From JABDMH01 sp965223025 (GTDB lineage Bacteria; Bacteroidota; Bacteroidia; Chitinophagales; Saprospiraceae): a stretch of 64,000 nucleotides of DNA. The notes under the pieces are model-generated. The model was not told the DNA's origin. It ran no database searches and saw only the letters and a program-made list of their open reading frames with translations. Below, piece after piece: positions 62,191 to 64,000 of this stretch. The translations under genes were made by a program, and so were the position numbers. The DNA is taken from NCBI GenBank assembly GCA_965223025.1, contig CBDCVP010000023.1, positions 2,604,001 through 2,668,000 of the forward strand, read 5' to 3'. The stretch's first letter is position 1, and every line of letters begins with the position of its first letter.

Positions 62191-64000
62191 GATCTCGCAG
62201 TCTGGAAGTGCTTTCTTGACTTCCTCCAGCATTTCGGAGTTTGCCAACTGTTTAGCCACTAAGTTTTCGCGAAGGTCCAGCACTTTCAGACTGACCACTC
62301 GCTTGAGAGTCGAAGGAAAAGTATCAAAGGCATTTCGCTTCAGGTCCAAGTACTCTAATTTGGTCATTTCTTCGATGGACTTCGGTATGGATTTCGAAAA
62401 ATTAAAGGAAAGATCTAATCTAAGGAGATCAGCGAATTTTCCAATTCTGGTGGGCAAAGAACTAAACTTACAATTGTGAAAATCCGCACTTTCAATCAAG
62501 GGGACATGCTTCACCACATCCATAGGAAATCTAGCCTCAGCCTTCATCCCGTAGAGCACGACTTCGTCAGGATGAGCACCTCTCCAGTTTCTAAAACCCA
62601 CCCCCCGACTGAAATTAAAATGTGTGCCTTCCATCATGGCTTGCAACGCCATCGTACGCTCAGGACATTCACTCTTAAAATGATACAATACATAACGAAG
62701 ACCCTTATTGAAACGCTTGTGAAAAAGTAACGCCAACTTTACGGCCAACTTTGGTGACGTGCTCTTAGCCAACTTTGTCAACTTCTTATTTATTTCCTGG
62801 GCTCGAACATGTCCATGCAAATTTGTGAATCTCATGGCATCGCTAATAAGCGGTCTGTAGGTGGCCGGTGCATTTTCGAGTAGCAGTTTTTTGGCGAGCG
62901 ATCTAACCTTGCTGTCCGAGCAGGTTTTGTAGACCAGTAATATGGGGTCTACAAAATCTGAGGGAACGCCCCCATTTTTGAGCATTTCAATTCCGATTTT
63001 CACATTACTGGTTTCATCGCTGTAAAGAAGTGCAAGCAAACCATCCGATAGATTCTCGTCGCCCGTAGCCACAGCTTCTTCAATGTATCCCGGTGCATCT
63101 TCTTTAAATAATCCGTAGAGATTTTCTTCGGAGACAAACTTGACGTCCTCCAATCGTAAATCTCTATATTCCTTAGGACCTTTGCAGATGACCAGATGAG
63201 TATATGGATCATGGACATCTGAACTCAGCTCTACATGTAAGGCCTTTAACCCGCTCCTAATTTTTGTGCGGCTTTTTGATGGTTTTCCGGCTATATACAC
63301 GAGAGATTTTTCACGGATCACCAACCTTCCATCGGACTGCTGACATAATTCTTTCAGTCTGGCACCAAGTACTTTCCGCAGGGGTCGATAAGAGACATTG
63401 AGGAGTGCAATGCAGGCTCTGGTAGACACCTGAATATCTCCCAAGTCAGACACTTTGAGCAAGTCCCAAAAATACCGTTCACGCTCGTCTTGAGTGAGAC
63501 ATGCTTTTGCCAAAGCCGTGGCTAATTTCAGCAGTTCCTCACTCACTTTTAAGGTACCGTCGTGCCATTGCACTTTGTCTGCATCCCGTTCAAAAACCAG
63601 GCGTCCTACAAGCGGGACTTTTTTGGGTCTCATCAACAACATGGGACTTTCGATCCTATGCGAGCCGATGCTAACTGCTTTAATTTTCGGCAGAGTATCC
63701 AAAAAGGAAAAATCGCGAAACACAAAACCCTCTCCCATAAAAGAGAGCTTCTCCAATGACTGTAGTGCAGACCAATCATCTGGCAAACTCATACCTTGTT
63801 GTAAAGGCATCGTCAATTGCTTGCTAGCGGCGAACCGAAAAATAGAAGTGGGGAAGTCTTGTCCGAGAGTGCCAGAAATACGCACCTCTTTATAATCCTT
63901 GGTGAAAAGCACATTTGGCAACTCATAGCTGCGTAAATCGTATAGATGCAGCTGATATAGTGTACGAATTCCCACTGCTGGTAAATGCTTCTCGAGATAG
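62182..64000 (-). CDS. leucine-rich-repeat protein, N-terminus outside window
   Basis: At least 605 residues; the frame stays open past the right edge (a GTG at 63975 is not needed as a start). The visible N-terminal ~110 residues hold LRR-like strands (LRSYELPNVLF, LEKLSFMGEGFVF). The middle (about 130-440) is mostly helical, partly HEAT-like (LLYSDETSNVKIGIEMLKNGG, CSDSKVRSLAKKLL). The last ~110 residues are clear LRRs: LLRLDLSFNFSKSIPKSI, LEYLDLKRNAFDTFP, LKVLDLRENLV. No enzyme domain is visible. Probably a protein-binding scaffold. Confidence 0.75.
   Translation of the reverse strand, partial: YLEKHLPAVGIRTLYQLHLYDLRSYELPNVLFTKDYKEVRISGTLGQDFPTSIFRFAASKQLTMPLQQGMSLPDDWSALQSLEKLSFMGEGFVFRDFSFLDTLPKIKAVSIGSHRIESPMLLMRPKKVPLVGRLVFERDADKVQWHDGTLKVSEELLKLATALAKACLTQDERERYFWDLLKVSDLGDIQVSTRACIALLNVSYRPLRKVLGARLKELCQQSDGRLVIREKSLVYIAGKPSKSRTKIRSGLKALHVELSSDVHDPYTHLVICKGPKEYRDLRLEDVKFVSEENLYGLFKEDAPGYIEEAVATGDENLSDGLLALLYSDETSNVKIGIEMLKNGGVPSDFVDPILLVYKTCSDSKVRSLAKKLLLENAPATYRPLISDAMRFTNLHGHVRAQEINKKLTKLAKSTSPKLAVKLALLFHKRFNKGLRYVLYHFKSECPERTMALQAMMEGTHFNFSRGVGFRNWRGAHPDEVVLYGMKAEARFPMDVVKHVPLIESADFHNCKFSSLPTRIGKFADLLRLDLSFNFSKSIPKSIEEMTKLEYLDLKRNAFDTFPSTLKRVVSLKVLDLRENLVAKQLANSEMLEEVKKALPDCEILV

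Noticed and set aside
1..64000. CRISPR arrays, prophage, integrase or toxin-antitoxin genes
   Set aside because: No regularly spaced repeats, phage structural genes, integrase or recognisable toxin-antitoxin pair were seen on either strand.

Overview
The window looks like a chromosomal segment of a heterotrophic, probably marine member of the Bacteroidota (Saprospiria/Cytophagia-like). The signs are two ~800-residue FtsX-type ABC permeases with duplicated core domains, DUF2911 proteins, a lipoprotein carrying a lone TonB plug domain, PIG-L deacetylase, formylglycine sulfatases, DUF1080 (3-keto-disaccharide hydrolase) proteins, Tat-exported Gfo/Idh oxidoreductases, weak Shine-Dalgarno sequences, and a TATCTTTG-type promoter box. 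The taxon is inferred from gene content only. There is one tRNA gene (Arg-UCU), no rRNA, no CRISPR array and no recognisable transcription factor.

Layout. 0-4.2 kb: sugar-type genes (LamG C-terminus, PHP hydrolase, URO-D-like protein, Gfo/Idh dehydrogenase). 4.8-17.1 kb: a redox operon running from a giant pyruvate:ferredoxin oxidoreductase with its own C-terminal ferredoxin domain, through rnfC-D-G-E-A, a small NqrM-like protein and a plant-type ferredoxin-NADP reductase, to rnfB. An IS1595-type element sits in the 16-nt gap after rnfA. 17.3-29.8 kb: mixed genes, including a di-haem cytochrome, two FtsX-like permeases (one with a perfect 72-bp in-frame tandem duplication, the other with sigma-54-like upstream sites), a second IS copy in opposite orientation, an NmrA-like reductase and pdxH. 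30.6-32.8 kb: tRNA-Arg, ung, a TonB-plug lipoprotein and a DUF2911-TPR protein.

33-41 kb, minus strand: a compact seven-gene cluster, the best candidate for an undescribed system. In transcription order it encodes a cytosolic coiled-coil protein, a PspA-like membrane coiled-coil protein, a membrane-anchored solute-binding protein fused to an OmpA peptidoglycan-binding domain, an ABC permease with an extra C-terminal membrane segment, its ATPase, and a two-subunit molybdenum hydroxylase (2Fe-2S subunit plus Tat-exported Mo subunit). 41.3-46.9 kb: arginine deiminase, DUF502, DUF72, an FG-GAP protein and a second DUF2911 protein.

47-61.5 kb: polysaccharide and sugar catabolism, with two sulfatases, two DUF1080 proteins, a BNR propeller protein, an alpha/beta hydrolase, a PIG-L deacetylase, a PQQ-type sugar dehydrogenase with a cytochrome c domain, and a three-gene operon (KGPDC/HPS-like decarboxylase, zinc alcohol dehydrogenase, TIM-barrel isomerase). 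No SusC/SusD pair or regulator is present. 62.1-64 kb: a leucine-rich-repeat protein running off the right edge, next to a relic of an FG-GAP gene.

How the genes fit together: reduced ferredoxin from pyruvate oxidation could feed Rnf (ion pumping, NADH) or the FNR (NADPH). The sulfatases, deacetylase and 3-keto-sugar enzymes would strip and oxidise sulfated or acetylated glycans outside the cytoplasm. These links are inferred from gene adjacency and family knowledge.
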